A DNA stretch of 64,000 nucleotides, from assembly GCF_900302485.1 (NCBI RefSeq), contig NZ_OMOI01000001.1, positions 744,001 to 808,000 of the forward strand, written 5' to 3'. Made by a program: the position numbers and the translations under genes. Under the pieces are notes generated by a model that was given only the letters and a program-made list of their open reading frames with translations, was not told the DNA's origin and did no database searches. The stretch comes from Aliiroseovarius pelagivivens. Its GTDB lineage: Bacteria > Pseudomonadota > Alphaproteobacteria > Rhodobacterales > Rhodobacteraceae. This document shows, one piece after another, positions 18,080 through 27,144 of this stretch (position 1 is its first letter; every line of letters begins with the position of its first letter).

Positions 18080-18949
18080 ATGCGCAACGTCACCAAAGAT
18101 AATATCACCGACGTCTTTATGAGCTATCTGGCCGAGGACAGCGATCCGCGCGTACGAGAGGTCATGGGCGCACTGGTCAAGCACCTGCACGAGTTCGCAC
18201 GCGAAACCAACCTGACCCATGACGAGTGGCGCAAAGGCATCGAGTTCCTTCAAGGCTGCGCGGCGGTTGAGAGCGAAGAACGTCACGAGTTTGTTCTCGC
18301 TTCTGATGTGCTTGGCCTGTCGTCTCTGGTTGACATGCTGCATTCCAGCCCGGAAGCAACGTCGTCCTCTGTGCTTGGTCCATTTCATGTGTCTGGTGCT
18401 CCGCCCCTTGCGTTTGGTGGCGACATGAAGCGCCACTATGGCGGCCCCATTCTGCTGGCTGAGGGTACGATCAAAGACACCGATGGTAACCCAATCGCCG
18501 GAGCACAGCTGGATATTTGGCAGACCGCACCTAATGGCAAATACGCCAGCCAAGACGAAGAGCAGGACACCTATTCGTTCCATGGCCTTATGACCGTCGG
18601 CGATGATGGTCGCTATGCGTTCACCACCGTGAAGCCGGTTGAATACACTGTTCCCGACGATGGCCCTGTTGGCGATATTCTACACATATGCGGTCGCCAT
18701 CCATGGCGTCCTTCGCATCTGCACTACATCGTGACCGCCCCCGGTTACCGATCGCTGGTCACCGAGATTTTCCCAGACGACGACCCTTATCTGGATCAAG
18801 ATACCGTCTTCGGAGTCCGTGACGATCTGGTGATGACATACGTCAAAAAGCCAGCATCGGAATTCCCAGAAGGCATGGAAATCTCAGGCGCAGTTGCCGA
18901 GGACTTTTTGCATGTAGAGTTTGACGTCACTTTGATGTCTGAAGACTAG
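18080..18949 (+). CDS. intradiol ring-cleavage dioxygenase (hydroxyquinol/catechol 1,2-dioxygenase family)
   Basis: A 289-residue non-haem Fe(III) dioxygenase. An N-terminal helical dimerisation domain (about residues 5-95) precedes the beta-sandwich catalytic domain. Predicted iron ligands are Tyr155 (PNGKYASQ), Tyr189 (PVEYTVPDDGPVG), His213 and His215 (GRHPWRPSHLHYIV). It cleaves a catechol-type ring between the two hydroxyls to a muconate or, from hydroxyquinol, maleylacetate. No maleylacetate reductase or muconate cycloisomerase is nearby. AAGGAGCTACATC precedes the start. Last gene of the rightward operon. The substrate cannot be fixed by eye. Confidence 0.88.
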   Translation: MRNVTKDNITDVFMSYLAEDSDPRVREVMGALVKHLHEFARETNLTHDEWRKGIEFLQGCAAVESEERHEFVLASDVLGLSSLVDMLHSSPEATSSSVLGPFHVSGAPPLAFGGDMKRHYGGPILLAEGTIKDTDGNPIAGAQLDIWQTAPNGKYASQDEEQDTYSFHGLMTVGDDGRYAFTTVKPVEYTVPDDGPVGDILHICGRHPWRPSHLHYIVTAPGYRSLVTEIFPDDDPYLDQDTVFGVRDDLVMTYVKKPASEFPEGMEISGAVAEDFLHVEFDVTLMSED

Positions 18950-19421
18950 CGCGCGAAGGCTTCATGCCGTCCAACGGTCAAGCCCTTGATGCGCGCCCTG
19001 TGAATGATTGTGTATCATCCACTTTTCAGCCGTCACCTTAGTACTGGCGGCGGTGACTAGCTTTAGCATGTGCATGAAGCATCATTACGGCCGGGTCAGC
19101 AATCGGCTGCTCCCGGAGGTTCGTTGCGTTCAGCCTCAGGGTTTGTAGTGCGGGACACACCCGCCTTTTTCGCACGCACCCATTGCTTGATGTGCGTTTC
19201 TCGGAACCTGCAGCAGGTTGTCCGCAGCGACGCAGTTGGTGACGTCAGGCAGGCCCTTGAGCTCTGTCACGAAACGCTGTGACCAACCTTTACTTTGCCG
19301 TGATCGCGTGGTCCCCGTAAGAAATAATTTTACGCGCGACAAATACTAACTTTACAGAAATCAGTTTACTGGGCATCCTTGGAAGTCACAACTATCAACG
19401 TGGCAACGGAAGGGTTCGCCA
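18950..19421. other. 472-base intergenic region, no gene supported
   Basis: The region separates the dioxygenase operon from the LacI gene. Short open frames on both strands show no recognisable protein pattern. An inverted repeat GTCACC ... GGTGAC lies near 19034-19055 but has no T-run. The right end holds the candidate LacI operator (19327-19344) and must contain the promoter of the LacI gene. Nothing else was recognised. Confidence 0.5.
19327..19344. promoter_or_regulatory. candidate LacI-type operator, lacI side
   Basis: ATTTTACGCGCGACAAAT lies about 80 bases before the LacI gene. Its first 10 bases (ATTTTACGCG) are identical to the more symmetrical site at 20481-20506 in front of the transporter operon. 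Two related sites flanking the regulator gene suggest autoregulation plus control of the operon. Confidence 0.5.
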
Positions 19422-20453
19422 ATGACGGATCAAAAAATCAAGAACATGGAGGACTTTGCCGCGGTTAGCGGGATCTCCCGTCCGACGATTTCTAAGTATT
19501 TCAATGATCCGGATAGCGTGCGGAAGTCCACCCGCGAGAAAATCGAGACTGCGCTAGAGAAACACGATTATCGGCCGAACATTTATGCGGTCAATCAGAA
19601 CCGACGTCAGACCAAGAACATTGGTTTGGTGGTCCCCAATTTGACCGACCCCTTTTTCGCCGGGTTTGCTCGAACAATTGAAGGGCTAGTTGTCGAGGCT
19701 GGTTTTAATCCGCTGCTTCTCAGTTCTCATGGTGGACCAGAGCAAGAGCTTGCCAACCTCGACAGCCTTCGATCCATCAAACCAGCTGCTGTTCTGATGG
19801 CACCACTTGGTCGGGCATCGCTGGTAGAGCGGGTTGCGGAGTTCACCAATGAAGTCCCAACCGTGTTGTTTGACGCCAACCTTGAAGGAATTGGAGAGGC
19901 GTTCTTTGGTTCGGACAACAATCAAAGTATCAGCTTGATTGTAGATTATCTGTGTCGATCAGGAGAACCGCCGGTGTTCTTTGAGTTGAAGGCACCAATC
20001 AACCCAAACGCATACAAAAGGCGCACCGCCTATATCGACGCGATGGAGCGGTTGGGGCATGAACCAAACCTGATCCAGGTCGATGGACAGGGGTGGAACT
20101 TTGAAGAGATCGGTTTTCGCGAGGGGGAACGGATCCTAACAAATCAACGGCTCCCCTCAAACACGATTTTGTGCTCAAACGACCGGCTCGCAATTGGTCT
20201 GCTGTCGGCTGCATTTGAAAACGGTCTAAAGGTCGGCCTGGATGCGGGGGCTTCCCTTAGAATTGCGGGGCATGATGATCACCCATTCTCGCGCTTTACG
20301 TGCCCAAGTTTGACGACAGTCTCGCAAGATTATGAGGCCATCGCCGCACGAAGTGTCGAGACGGTCTTGTCCTTGGTCGATTCTAGGGAACGTCCAAAAA
20401 CGCGCGAAGAAATACTATTCGAGGGCAAGTTGGTTATGCGTGGTTCCGCATAA
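19422..20453 (+). CDS. LacI-family transcriptional regulator of the polyol operon
   Basis: A 343-residue LacI-type repressor. The N-terminal helix-turn-helix and hinge are in residues 1-60 (MEDFAAVSGISRPTISKYFN, then REKIETALEKHDYRPN). The effector domain starts at about residue 66 (NIGLVVPNLTDPFFAGFART). It lies 118 bases upstream of the transporter operon in the same direction, with related candidate operators before itself and before the operon. The likely effector is a hexitol or its product. Rhodobacter polyol loci have differently named regulators, so no symbol is given. Confidence 0.9.
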   Translation: MTDQKIKNMEDFAAVSGISRPTISKYFNDPDSVRKSTREKIETALEKHDYRPNIYAVNQNRRQTKNIGLVVPNLTDPFFAGFARTIEGLVVEAGFNPLLLSSHGGPEQELANLDSLRSIKPAAVLMAPLGRASLVERVAEFTNEVPTVLFDANLEGIGEAFFGSDNNQSISLIVDYLCRSGEPPVFFELKAPINPNAYKRRTAYIDAMERLGHEPNLIQVDGQGWNFEEIGFREGERILTNQRLPSNTILCSNDRLAIGLLSAAFENGLKVGLDAGASLRIAGHDDHPFSRFTCPSLTTVSQDYEAIAARSVETVLSLVDSRERPKTREEILFEGKLVMRGSA

Positions 20454-20480
20454 GGGGTTGTAAATATTAGATTTGAACCT

Positions 20481-20506
20481 CTAATTTTACGCGAGTAAAA
20501 AATTAG
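20481..20506. promoter_or_regulatory. candidate LacI-type operator before the polyol transport operon
   Basis: A near-perfect palindrome has core TTTTAC-GCGA-GTAAAA (20485-20500), extending outward to CTAATTTTAC / GTAAAAAATTAG. Position (about 65 bases before the receptor ATG), CG-containing centre and similarity to the site before the LacI gene all fit a LacI operator. A direct repeat ATTAGATTTGA / ATTAGATTGA overlaps it. Confidence 0.62.
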
Positions 20507-20571
20507 ATTGACGCGAAGTAATAATGATTGGTAGCGTTAAAGCATCACATCCAATCTAGGGAGGAACCCGG

Positions 20572-21858
20572 ATGTCTTTTAAGAATGCACTTTGCGCAGC
20601 AAGCGCAATTGCCCTTTTGGGGGGAACAGCTGCGACCGCTGACAGCCTGACAATCGCGATCGTAAACAACGGTCACATGATCAACATGCAAAAAGTCGCC
20701 GAGGCTTATACTGCGGAAACCGGGGTCGAACTCAATTGGGTTTCTCTGGAAGAAGGCGTCCTGCGCGAGCAGGTCACCTCGGACACCGCGACAGGTGGCG
20801 GTCAGTATGACATCATCAACATCGGCATGCAGGAAGCACCTATCTGGGGTGCGGCTGGATGGATCGAACCGCTGAGCTTCAGCGCCGAATACGATGTGGA
20901 CGATATCCTGCCTGCCATGCGCAATGGTTTGTCGCATGAAGGCACGCTTTATGCCGCGCCGTTTTATGGTGAATCGTCGATGGTTATGTATCGCAAAGAC
21001 TTGGCTGACGCAGCCGGAGTGACCATTGCCGACAACGACAGCTGGGACAACGTCAAAGCCGCTGCGGCTGCAATTCACGATCCGGATAATGGCGTTTACG
21101 GTGCCTGCCTGCGCGGCAAGCCGGGCTGGGGCGACAACATGGCGTTCATCACCACAGTTGTTAACTCTTTCGGTGGTGCTTGGTTCGATGCGGACATGAA
21201 GCCTGCTCTGGATAGCGCCGAATGGAATGCCGCCATCAACTTCTACGTCGACCTGCTTGGCAACTATGGCCCTCCGGGCTCGGAAGGCAACTCGTTCAAC
21301 GAGATCCTTGCGCTTTATAACGAAGGCAAGTGTGGCATGTGGATCGACGCGACCATCGCGGCTTCGTTCCTTGAAGTTGACGGTGTTGCCTACGCTCAAT
21401 CGCCGAACGCTGGCAACCCTGTTGGGGCCAACTGGCTGTGGGCATGGGCAATGGCGATCCCCGCCGGTTCGCCGAACGCTGAAGCCGCTGGTGACTTCAT
21501 CGAGTGGGCAACGTCGAAAGACTATGTGAAAGCCGTTGGTAACCACCCGGACTTCGGTTGGGGTTCTGTTCCGACCGGTCAGCGTGCATCGACCTATGCG
21601 ATCCCTGAGTTCCAGGCCGCAGCGGGTTTTGCAGCTGCTGAACTGGCAGCGATCGACAGCGCCGCACCTGAAGCAACCGATCTGAAGCCTTACGTCGGCG
21701 TTCAGTTCGCCGCCATCCCGGAATTCCCGGAAGTGGGTTCGGCTGTTGCTCAGGAAATGGCCGCTGCTCTGTCCGGCGCCAAGTCGGTTGAAGATGCCCT
21801 AGCAGCATCGCAAGCCGCAGCTGATGCGATCATGCGTGAAGCGGGTTACTACGAGTAA
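20572..21858 (+). CDS. smoE: sorbitol/mannitol ABC transporter solute-binding protein
   Basis: A 428-residue periplasmic binding protein of the carbohydrate family 1 type. The signal peptide ends at about residue 23 (GGTAATA, then DSLTIAIV). Mature features include EAPIWGAAGWIEPLSF, GTLYAAPFYGESSMVMYRKDL and KCGMWIDATIAASFLE, in keeping with polyol-binding SmoE proteins. The start has CTAGGGAGGAACCCGG upstream. First gene of the operon, and followed by a stem-loop before the permeases. Polyol specificity is inferred from smoS and mtlK downstream. Confidence 0.88.
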   Translation: MSFKNALCAASAIALLGGTAATADSLTIAIVNNGHMINMQKVAEAYTAETGVELNWVSLEEGVLREQVTSDTATGGGQYDIINIGMQEAPIWGAAGWIEPLSFSAEYDVDDILPAMRNGLSHEGTLYAAPFYGESSMVMYRKDLADAAGVTIADNDSWDNVKAAAAAIHDPDNGVYGACLRGKPGWGDNMAFITTVVNSFGGAWFDADMKPALDSAEWNAAINFYVDLLGNYGPPGSEGNSFNEILALYNEGKCGMWIDATIAASFLEVDGVAYAQSPNAGNPVGANWLWAWAMAIPAGSPNAEAAGDFIEWATSKDYVKAVGNHPDFGWGSVPTGQRASTYAIPEFQAAAGFAAAELAAIDSAAPEATDLKPYVGVQFAAIPEFPEVGSAVAQEMAAALSGAKSVEDALAASQAAADAIMREAGYYE

Positions 21859-21870
21859 CCACACAGTTAG

Positions 21871-21896
21871 GAGGGCCTGGTCTCGCCGGGCCCTCT
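21871..21896 (+). promoter_or_regulatory. intercistronic stem-loop after smoE
   Basis: GAGGGCCTGG ... CCGGGCCCTC forms a GC-rich hairpin of about 9 pairs 12 bases after the receptor stop, in a 153-base gap before the first permease. It has no long T-run. The placement suggests protection of the receptor mRNA or partial attenuation. Confidence 0.6.
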
Positions 21897-22011
21897 CACT
21901 ACTCAGCCGCTTTTGTTGAACTAACGACCCTGCGGCCCTTAAAGTTCAAACATTCGCAACCAACACGTCACAAGCTGAACGATGGCCTCGTTTTGCTGGG
22001 AGGATAGACTA

Positions 22012-22950
22012 ATGTCTGACAGAAAGCTTCCAAGGCTTCTTCAAGCTCCAGCGGTACTTCTGCTTTTGGTTTGGATGCTTATCCCACTTGGGATGACGCT
22101 TTACTTCTCGTTCATCCGGTATGTGCTGAATAGCCTTCGCCGCCCGGAATGGACGTCGCCAAGTCTGAGCAACTGGCGTGGGTTCGGTAACTATGAATTT
22201 GTTCTGAAATCCAAAGACTTCCTGCTCGCCATTCAAAACAGCCTCTTCATCGTGTGCAGCATCCTGTTTCTAACCGTCATTCTAGGCGTGCTGATTGCGG
22301 TCCTGATCAACAAGAGCTTTCCGGGACAAGGGATCGTCCGCGTACTGCTGATTTCACCGTTCTTCGTAATGCCCGCGGTTAATGCAGTCCTTTGGATCAA
22401 CATGATCCTTGATCCTGTTCTGGGTTTGCAGGGGATCGCAGTTGGCGGGATAAACGACATCTTGGATGGGCTACGACAAATGCCCGTTCTCGGCGGCTTC
22501 TTCTCGCTTTGGCCGGAATTTGAACCGATTTCGTTCCGCGCAACCCAAACATCCGCCATCGCGGTGATCATGATGGTGACCTGGCAATGGACGCCCTTTG
22601 CGGTCCTTATCTTCATGACCTCGCTTCAATCCGAGGACCAGCAACAAAAAGAAGCTGCTGTTCTGGATGGCGCAAGCACCTGGTCGCAGTTCCGGTTTCT
22701 GACACTGCCGCATCTGGGGCGCCCGATTGCCATCGTGGTTATGATCCAGGCGATTTTTCACCTGTCGCTATATGCGGAAATCGAAATCGTAAGCCGAGGC
22801 AACGGAAACAAGAACCTGCCTTACCTAATCGGCGAATTCGCCAACAACAATATCGGCGCAGCCAGTGCCACCGGCATCTTCGCCGTAATCCTCGCCAACA
22901 TCGTCGCGATCTTCCTGCTGCGCATGGTTGGCAAGACCTTGATGGAATAG
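22012..22950 (+). CDS. smoF: sorbitol/mannitol ABC transporter permease 1
   Basis: A 312-residue inner-membrane permease (MalF-like) with about six helices. The ABC-permease EAA loop is visible as EAAVLDGASTWSQFRFLTLPHL. The ATG at 22012 follows GGGAGGATAGACTA; ten further codons upstream are in frame but lie before this site. Pairs with the next permease to form the channel. Confidence 0.9.
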   Translation: MSDRKLPRLLQAPAVLLLLVWMLIPLGMTLYFSFIRYVLNSLRRPEWTSPSLSNWRGFGNYEFVLKSKDFLLAIQNSLFIVCSILFLTVILGVLIAVLINKSFPGQGIVRVLLISPFFVMPAVNAVLWINMILDPVLGLQGIAVGGINDILDGLRQMPVLGGFFSLWPEFEPISFRATQTSAIAVIMMVTWQWTPFAVLIFMTSLQSEDQQQKEAAVLDGASTWSQFRFLTLPHLGRPIAIVVMIQAIFHLSLYAEIEIVSRGNGNKNLPYLIGEFANNNIGAASATGIFAVILANIVAIFLLRMVGKTLME

Positions 22951-22962
22951 GAGGGCTAGATC

Positions 22963-23796
22963 ATGGCAATCGTTGCACAATCCTCGAAGTTCAGTACCTA
23001 TGGACGGCCAGTTTTGGCTTGGGCTGTTGGACTTCTGTTCTTCTTCCCCATCTTCTGGATGGTTCTGACAAGCTTCAAAACAGACGCCGACGCGGTGAAG
23101 CCTGAATTCCTGTTCTTCTTCACCCCAACGCTTGAGAACTATCTCAACATGACCGAGAACTACGACTATTGGCGCTTTGCCCGTAACTCTGTCATCTCGG
23201 CCGTTTCAGCGACAGTATTTACATTGTTCGTTGGCGTCCCCGCAGCTTACGCGATGGCGTTCAATCCAAGTCGTGCGACCAAAGACGTTCTGATGTGGAT
23301 GTTGTCGACCAAGATGCTTCCTGCAGCAGCGGTATTGTATCCGATGATCTTTCTCGCCAAAAGCATCGGGTTGTATGACACGCATATCCTGGTCATCACC
23401 GTGCTGAGCCTGATCAACCTGCCGATCGCAATCTGGATGCTGTTCACCTACTTCAAGGAAATCCCGAAGGACATCATCGAAGCGGGCAAGATGGACGGCG
23501 TGAACACCTGGGGCGAGATCAAAGAGATCCTTGTTCCCCTTGCATGGGGCGGCATCGCGTCAACTGCGCTTTTGGTCTTCATCTTTTGCTGGAACGAAGC
23601 CTACTGGACGGTTCGCCTCACCACCATCGACGCGGCGACACTCTCTAAGCTCATTGAAGGCAACCGGGCCCCTGAAGGTCTGTTTTTCGGACGCCTTTCA
23701 GCAGTCTCAACCGCAGCCGTCGGACCAATCGTTGTCCTAGGATGGTTCTGCCAGAAACAACTTGTCCAAGGCTTGACCTTCGGCGCTGTGAAATAA
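22963..23796 (+). CDS. smoG: sorbitol/mannitol ABC transporter permease 2
   Basis: A 277-residue MalG-like permease with six helices. The EAA loop is IIEAGKMDGVNTWGEIKEIL, and the C terminus QLVQGLTFGAVK is the usual end of this family. AGGAGGGCTAGATC precedes the start, 12 bases after smoF. Confidence 0.92.
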   Translation: MAIVAQSSKFSTYGRPVLAWAVGLLFFFPIFWMVLTSFKTDADAVKPEFLFFFTPTLENYLNMTENYDYWRFARNSVISAVSATVFTLFVGVPAAYAMAFNPSRATKDVLMWMLSTKMLPAAAVLYPMIFLAKSIGLYDTHILVITVLSLINLPIAIWMLFTYFKEIPKDIIEAGKMDGVNTWGEIKEILVPLAWGGIASTALLVFIFCWNEAYWTVRLTTIDAATLSKLIEGNRAPEGLFFGRLSAVSTAAVGPIVVLGWFCQKQLVQGLTFGAVK

Positions 23797-23805
23797 GGAA
23801 AGATC

Positions 23806-24810
23806 ATGGGACGTATTGTACTCGATCAAGTATCCAAAAAGTTCGGTGACGTCGAAGTCATCCCGCCGCTGGACCTGACCATCGAAGATGGAGAGTTTGC
23901 TGTTTTCGTCGGCCCGTCGGGCTGCGGTAAATCCACGCTTCTGCGCATGATTGCGGGTCTTGAGGATCTGACGTCCGGCAACGTCGAAATCGACGGCGAG
24001 GTCGTGACCGAGGTTCCGCCGTCGAAACGTGGCTTGGCCATGGTGTTCCAGTCCTACGCGCTTTATCCGCATATGACGGTGCGCAAGAATATCGGTTTCC
24101 CGCTCCGCATGGAAAAGATGCCTCAGGACGAGATCGACAAACGTGTCGAAGCCGCCGCACAGTCTTTGAACCTGAACGACTATCTGGACCGCAAACCGGG
24201 GCAGCTTTCAGGTGGTCAGCGTCAGCGGGTCGCCATTGGACGCGCGATCGTACGTGACCCCTCGGCATTCCTGTTTGACGAACCTCTGTCGAACCTTGAT
24301 GCCGCATTGCGCGTCGGCATGCGTCTGGAAATCAGCGAGATGCACGAACGCATGCAGACGACCATGATCTATGTGACGCATGATCAGGTCGAAGCGATGA
24401 CAATGGCCAACAAGATCGTCGTGCTTCAGGCTGGTGTGATCGAGCAGGTCGGCTCGCCGTTAGAGCTGTATCACAAACCTCAGAATGTGTTCGTGGCAGG
24501 TTTCATCGGCTCGCCGAAGATGAACATCTTCTCTGGTCCAGAGGCTGAAAAACTGGGTGCGCACACCATCGGCATCCGTCCAGAGCACACTGACGTCAGC
24601 ATGACTGAAGGCACCTGGAAGGGCACCGTGGGTGTTGCGGAACACCTTGGGTCAGACACATTTATCCACGTTCACGACACCGGGCTGGCGGACATGATCA
24701 CTGTGCGCATCACCGGGGATATCTCGGTAAAACACGGGGATGATATTTACCTGACCCCACAAGCCGACCAGATCCACAAATTCGACGCACAAGGACTGCG
24801 GATCGAATGA
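23806..24810 (+). CDS. smoK: sorbitol/mannitol ABC transporter ATP-binding protein
   Basis: A 334-residue MalK/UgpC-type ATPase. Walker A is GPSGCGKST, the signature is [15 protein letters not shown], Walker B is [11 protein letters not shown], and the switch His is in [14 protein letters not shown]-terminal TOBE-type domain follows (about residues 235-334, starting near [10 protein letters not shown]). Cytoplasmic face of the membrane. It overlaps the next gene by ATGA. Confidence 0.93.
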   Translation: MGRIVLDQVSKKFGDVEVIPPLDLTIEDGEFAVFVGPSGCGKSTLLRMIAGLEDLTSGNVEIDGEVVTEVPPSKRGLAMVFQSYALYPHMTVRKNIGFPLRMEKMPQDEIDKRVEAAAQSLNLNDYLDRKPGQLSGGQRQRVAIGRAIVRDPSAFLFDEPLSNLDAALRVGMRLEISEMHERMQTTMIYVTHDQVEAMTMANKIVVLQAGVIEQVGSPLELYHKPQNVFVAGFIGSPKMNIFSGPEAEKLGAHTIGIRPEHTDVSMTEGTWKGTVGVAEHLGSDTFIHVHDTGLADMITVRITGDISVKHGDDIYLTPQADQIHKFDAQGLRIE

Positions 24811-25580
24811 ACCGTCTGGATGGCAAAACTGCACTGATAACGGGGGCCGCCCGGGGGATCGGGTTGGCCTTCGCCAAAGCCTATGCGGCCGAGGGGGCGC
24901 AGGTTGCCATTGCGGACATCAACTTTGAACGGGCGCGTGATGCCGCAGCCGAAATCGGCGACGCAGCATTTGCCGTTGAAATGGATGTCACCCGACAAGA
25001 CAGCATTGATGCTGCAATTGATGAAACGGTGTCGGCCTCTGGTCAGATAGACATCCTGATCAACAACGCTGCCGTGTTCACCGCTGCACCGATCGTCGAT
25101 ATCACGCGTGAAGACTATGCGCGGGTCTTCGACATCAATGTTGCCGGAACCTTGTTCACCCTGCAGGCCGTTGCTCGTCACATGATCGAGCAAGGCATTA
25201 GGGGCAAGATCATCAACATGGCCAGTCAGGCTGGTCGTCGGGGTGAACCCTTAGTTGCCACCTATTGCGCTTCCAAAGCTGCCGTCATCAGTTTGACCCA
25301 ATCCGCCGGTCTGAACCTCATCGCGCACGGGATTAACGTGAATGCGATCGCCCCGGGGGTCGTGGACGGTGAACACTGGGATGGTGTTGATGCCTTCTTT
25401 GCCAAATACGAGGGTAAGGCCTTGGGGCAAAAGAAAAAGGAAGTTGGCGAAGCCGTCCCATTCGGGCGCATGGCACAGGCCGAAGACCTAACCGGGATGG
25501 CGATTTTTCTCGCCTCACAAGACGCCGACTACATCGTTGCACAGACCTACAATGTCGATGGCGGAAACTGGATGAGCTGA
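24807..25580 (+). CDS. smoS: sorbitol (L-iditol) 2-dehydrogenase, SDR family
   Basis: A 257-residue classical short-chain dehydrogenase. The cofactor motif is TGAARGIG, an Asp for NAD preference lies in [11 protein letters not shown], the structural motif is INNAAVF, and the active site has Ser in [10 protein letters not shown] with YCASK. Residues such as [17 protein letters not shown] match Rhodobacter SmoS. It oxidises sorbitol to fructose, and also galactitol or L-iditol in relatives. It sits between smoK and mtlK with overlapping starts and stops. Confidence 0.92.
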   Translation: MNRLDGKTALITGAARGIGLAFAKAYAAEGAQVAIADINFERARDAAAEIGDAAFAVEMDVTRQDSIDAAIDETVSASGQIDILINNAAVFTAAPIVDITREDYARVFDINVAGTLFTLQAVARHMIEQGIRGKIINMASQAGRRGEPLVATYCASKAAVISLTQSAGLNLIAHGINVNAIAPGVVDGEHWDGVDAFFAKYEGKALGQKKKEVGEAVPFGRMAQAEDLTGMAIFLASQDADYIVAQTYNVDGGNWMS

Positions 25581-27076
25581 TGGTAGATCTCGCGCGGGAA
25601 ACCGATCTAATGAAATTGAACAACGCTACACTTAGTCAGCTCCCCGAGTCCGTCCTGCGTCCGCGCTATGACCGCGCGCGGCTGAAACCCGGGATTGTTC
25701 ACATAGGCGTTGGCAATTTTCATCGTGCCCACCAAGCATGGTATTTGCATCGCCTGATGCAACAGGGCGACGCGCTTGATTGGGCGATCATTGGCGCGGG
25801 AGTTCGTCAATATGACGCCAGCATGCGGGAAAAGCTGCTGACGCAGGACTGTCTGACAACGCTGATTGAACTGGACCCATCGTCGTCGACTGCGGAAGTA
25901 ATCGGCTCAATGATTGATTACCTTCCCATTGAGGAAGGCAATGGCGCACTGATCGAACGAATGGCGCGGTCAGACATCCGTATCGTAGCGATGACCGTGA
26001 CCGAGGGTGGGTACTTTATCGACCCAGCTACTAAGGGATTTGACCCGACGCACCCAGACATTGTCCACGACTATCAAAACCCAGCTACACCAAGAACCGC
26101 GTTCGGAGCGATTGTTGCAGCCCTTCGTCTGCGCCGCGAAAACGGTATTGGCCCCTTTACGTGCCTATGCTGCGACAACCTGCAGGGCAACGGGGATGTG
26201 CTGCGCCAAACTATTGTGTCTTTGGCGCGTTTGGCAGATCCAGATCTTGCAAACTGGATTGATGAAAACTGCACATTCCCAAATTCCATGGTCGACAGCA
26301 TTGTACCTGCCACCGGCCCGAACGAGTTGGCGTTGGCGCATCAACTGGGGATCGATGATATGACCCCCGTGACCCATGAGAACTTCCGCCAATGGGTGAT
26401 GGAGGACGACTTTTGCGCGGGACGCCCGAACTGGGAAAACGTCGGCGCGATCTTTACGGATGATGTCCACAGTTACGAAGCGATGAAGATACGAATTTTG
26501 AACGGCGGTCATCAGGTGATCGCAGTTCCAGGCGAAGTTCTCTCGGTCAAGACGATTGCAGATTGTATAGGGCACGATCTGATCAGTCGGTTCTTTACCA
26601 AAGTCGCGCTAGAAGAAATCGCCCCGCTGGTCAAACCTGTCCCGGGCATGGCCACAAATGAATATGTCGGGTTGGTTCACAAGCGGTTCTCGAACCCCAA
26701 GATCATTGACACAACCCGTCGGGTAGCTTTCGACGGCTCCTCTCGTCATCCCGGCTTTGTCATCCCTTCAATCCGTGAAGGTCTGGCGAAGGGCAGTCCA
26801 ATCGAAGGGCTTGCCCTGGTCGAAGCAGCCTGGGCACGTATGTGCGAAGGTACACGTGAAGATGGCAGCAAGATTGAGCCCAATGATCCAAACTGGGACG
26901 ACTTGAATGCCAAGGCATTGGACGCCCGCGAAAACCCAAACGCGTGGTTTGAGATGCGCAAAATATACGGGGATCTTGTAGACGAGCATCGGTTCACCGA
27001 CAGCCTCGCGCGATGGCTCGGCTTGATTTGGGAAGACGGGTTGGAAGCGGCGATCTCGACCTACCTAGAAACCTAA
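25580..27076 (+). CDS. mtlK: mannitol 2-dehydrogenase
   Basis: A 498-residue polyol-specific long-chain dehydrogenase. The Rossmann start is GIVHIGVGNFHRAHQAWYLH. The family signature appears in KIRILNGGHQVIAV, with the catalytic Lys region around the adjoining strands (EAMKIRILNGGH). It converts mannitol (also arabitol or sorbitol in relatives) to the ketose with NAD. The first ATG overlaps the smoS stop (TGATG). A second ATG at 25610 gives the N terminus more usual for the family (MKLNNATLSQLP), so the true start may be there. Confidence 0.93.
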   Translation: MVDLARETDLMKLNNATLSQLPESVLRPRYDRARLKPGIVHIGVGNFHRAHQAWYLHRLMQQGDALDWAIIGAGVRQYDASMREKLLTQDCLTTLIELDPSSSTAEVIGSMIDYLPIEEGNGALIERMARSDIRIVAMTVTEGGYFIDPATKGFDPTHPDIVHDYQNPATPRTAFGAIVAALRLRRENGIGPFTCLCCDNLQGNGDVLRQTIVSLARLADPDLANWIDENCTFPNSMVDSIVPATGPNELALAHQLGIDDMTPVTHENFRQWVMEDDFCAGRPNWENVGAIFTDDVHSYEAMKIRILNGGHQVIAVPGEVLSVKTIADCIGHDLISRFFTKVALEEIAPLVKPVPGMATNEYVGLVHKRFSNPKIIDTTRRVAFDGSSRHPGFVIPSIREGLAKGSPIEGLALVEAAWARMCEGTREDGSKIEPNDPNWDDLNAKALDARENPNAWFEMRKIYGDLVDEHRFTDSLARWLGLIWEDGLEAAISTYLET

Positions 27077-27144
27077 GACATGGCCCATATTGAAATGCTA
27101 CGCGTGCTATTGGAATATGCCCCTGTGTTCATTGAGGAAACCCT

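Noticed and set aside
19136..19342. A 68-codon minus-strand frame in the gap before the LacI gene.
   Set aside because: No recognisable motif or ribosome site; it covers the region needed for the LacI promoter and operator.
20545..21546. A 333-codon minus-strand frame opposite smoE.
   Set aside because: Antisense shadow of a clearly coding gene, with no family motif or ribosome site.
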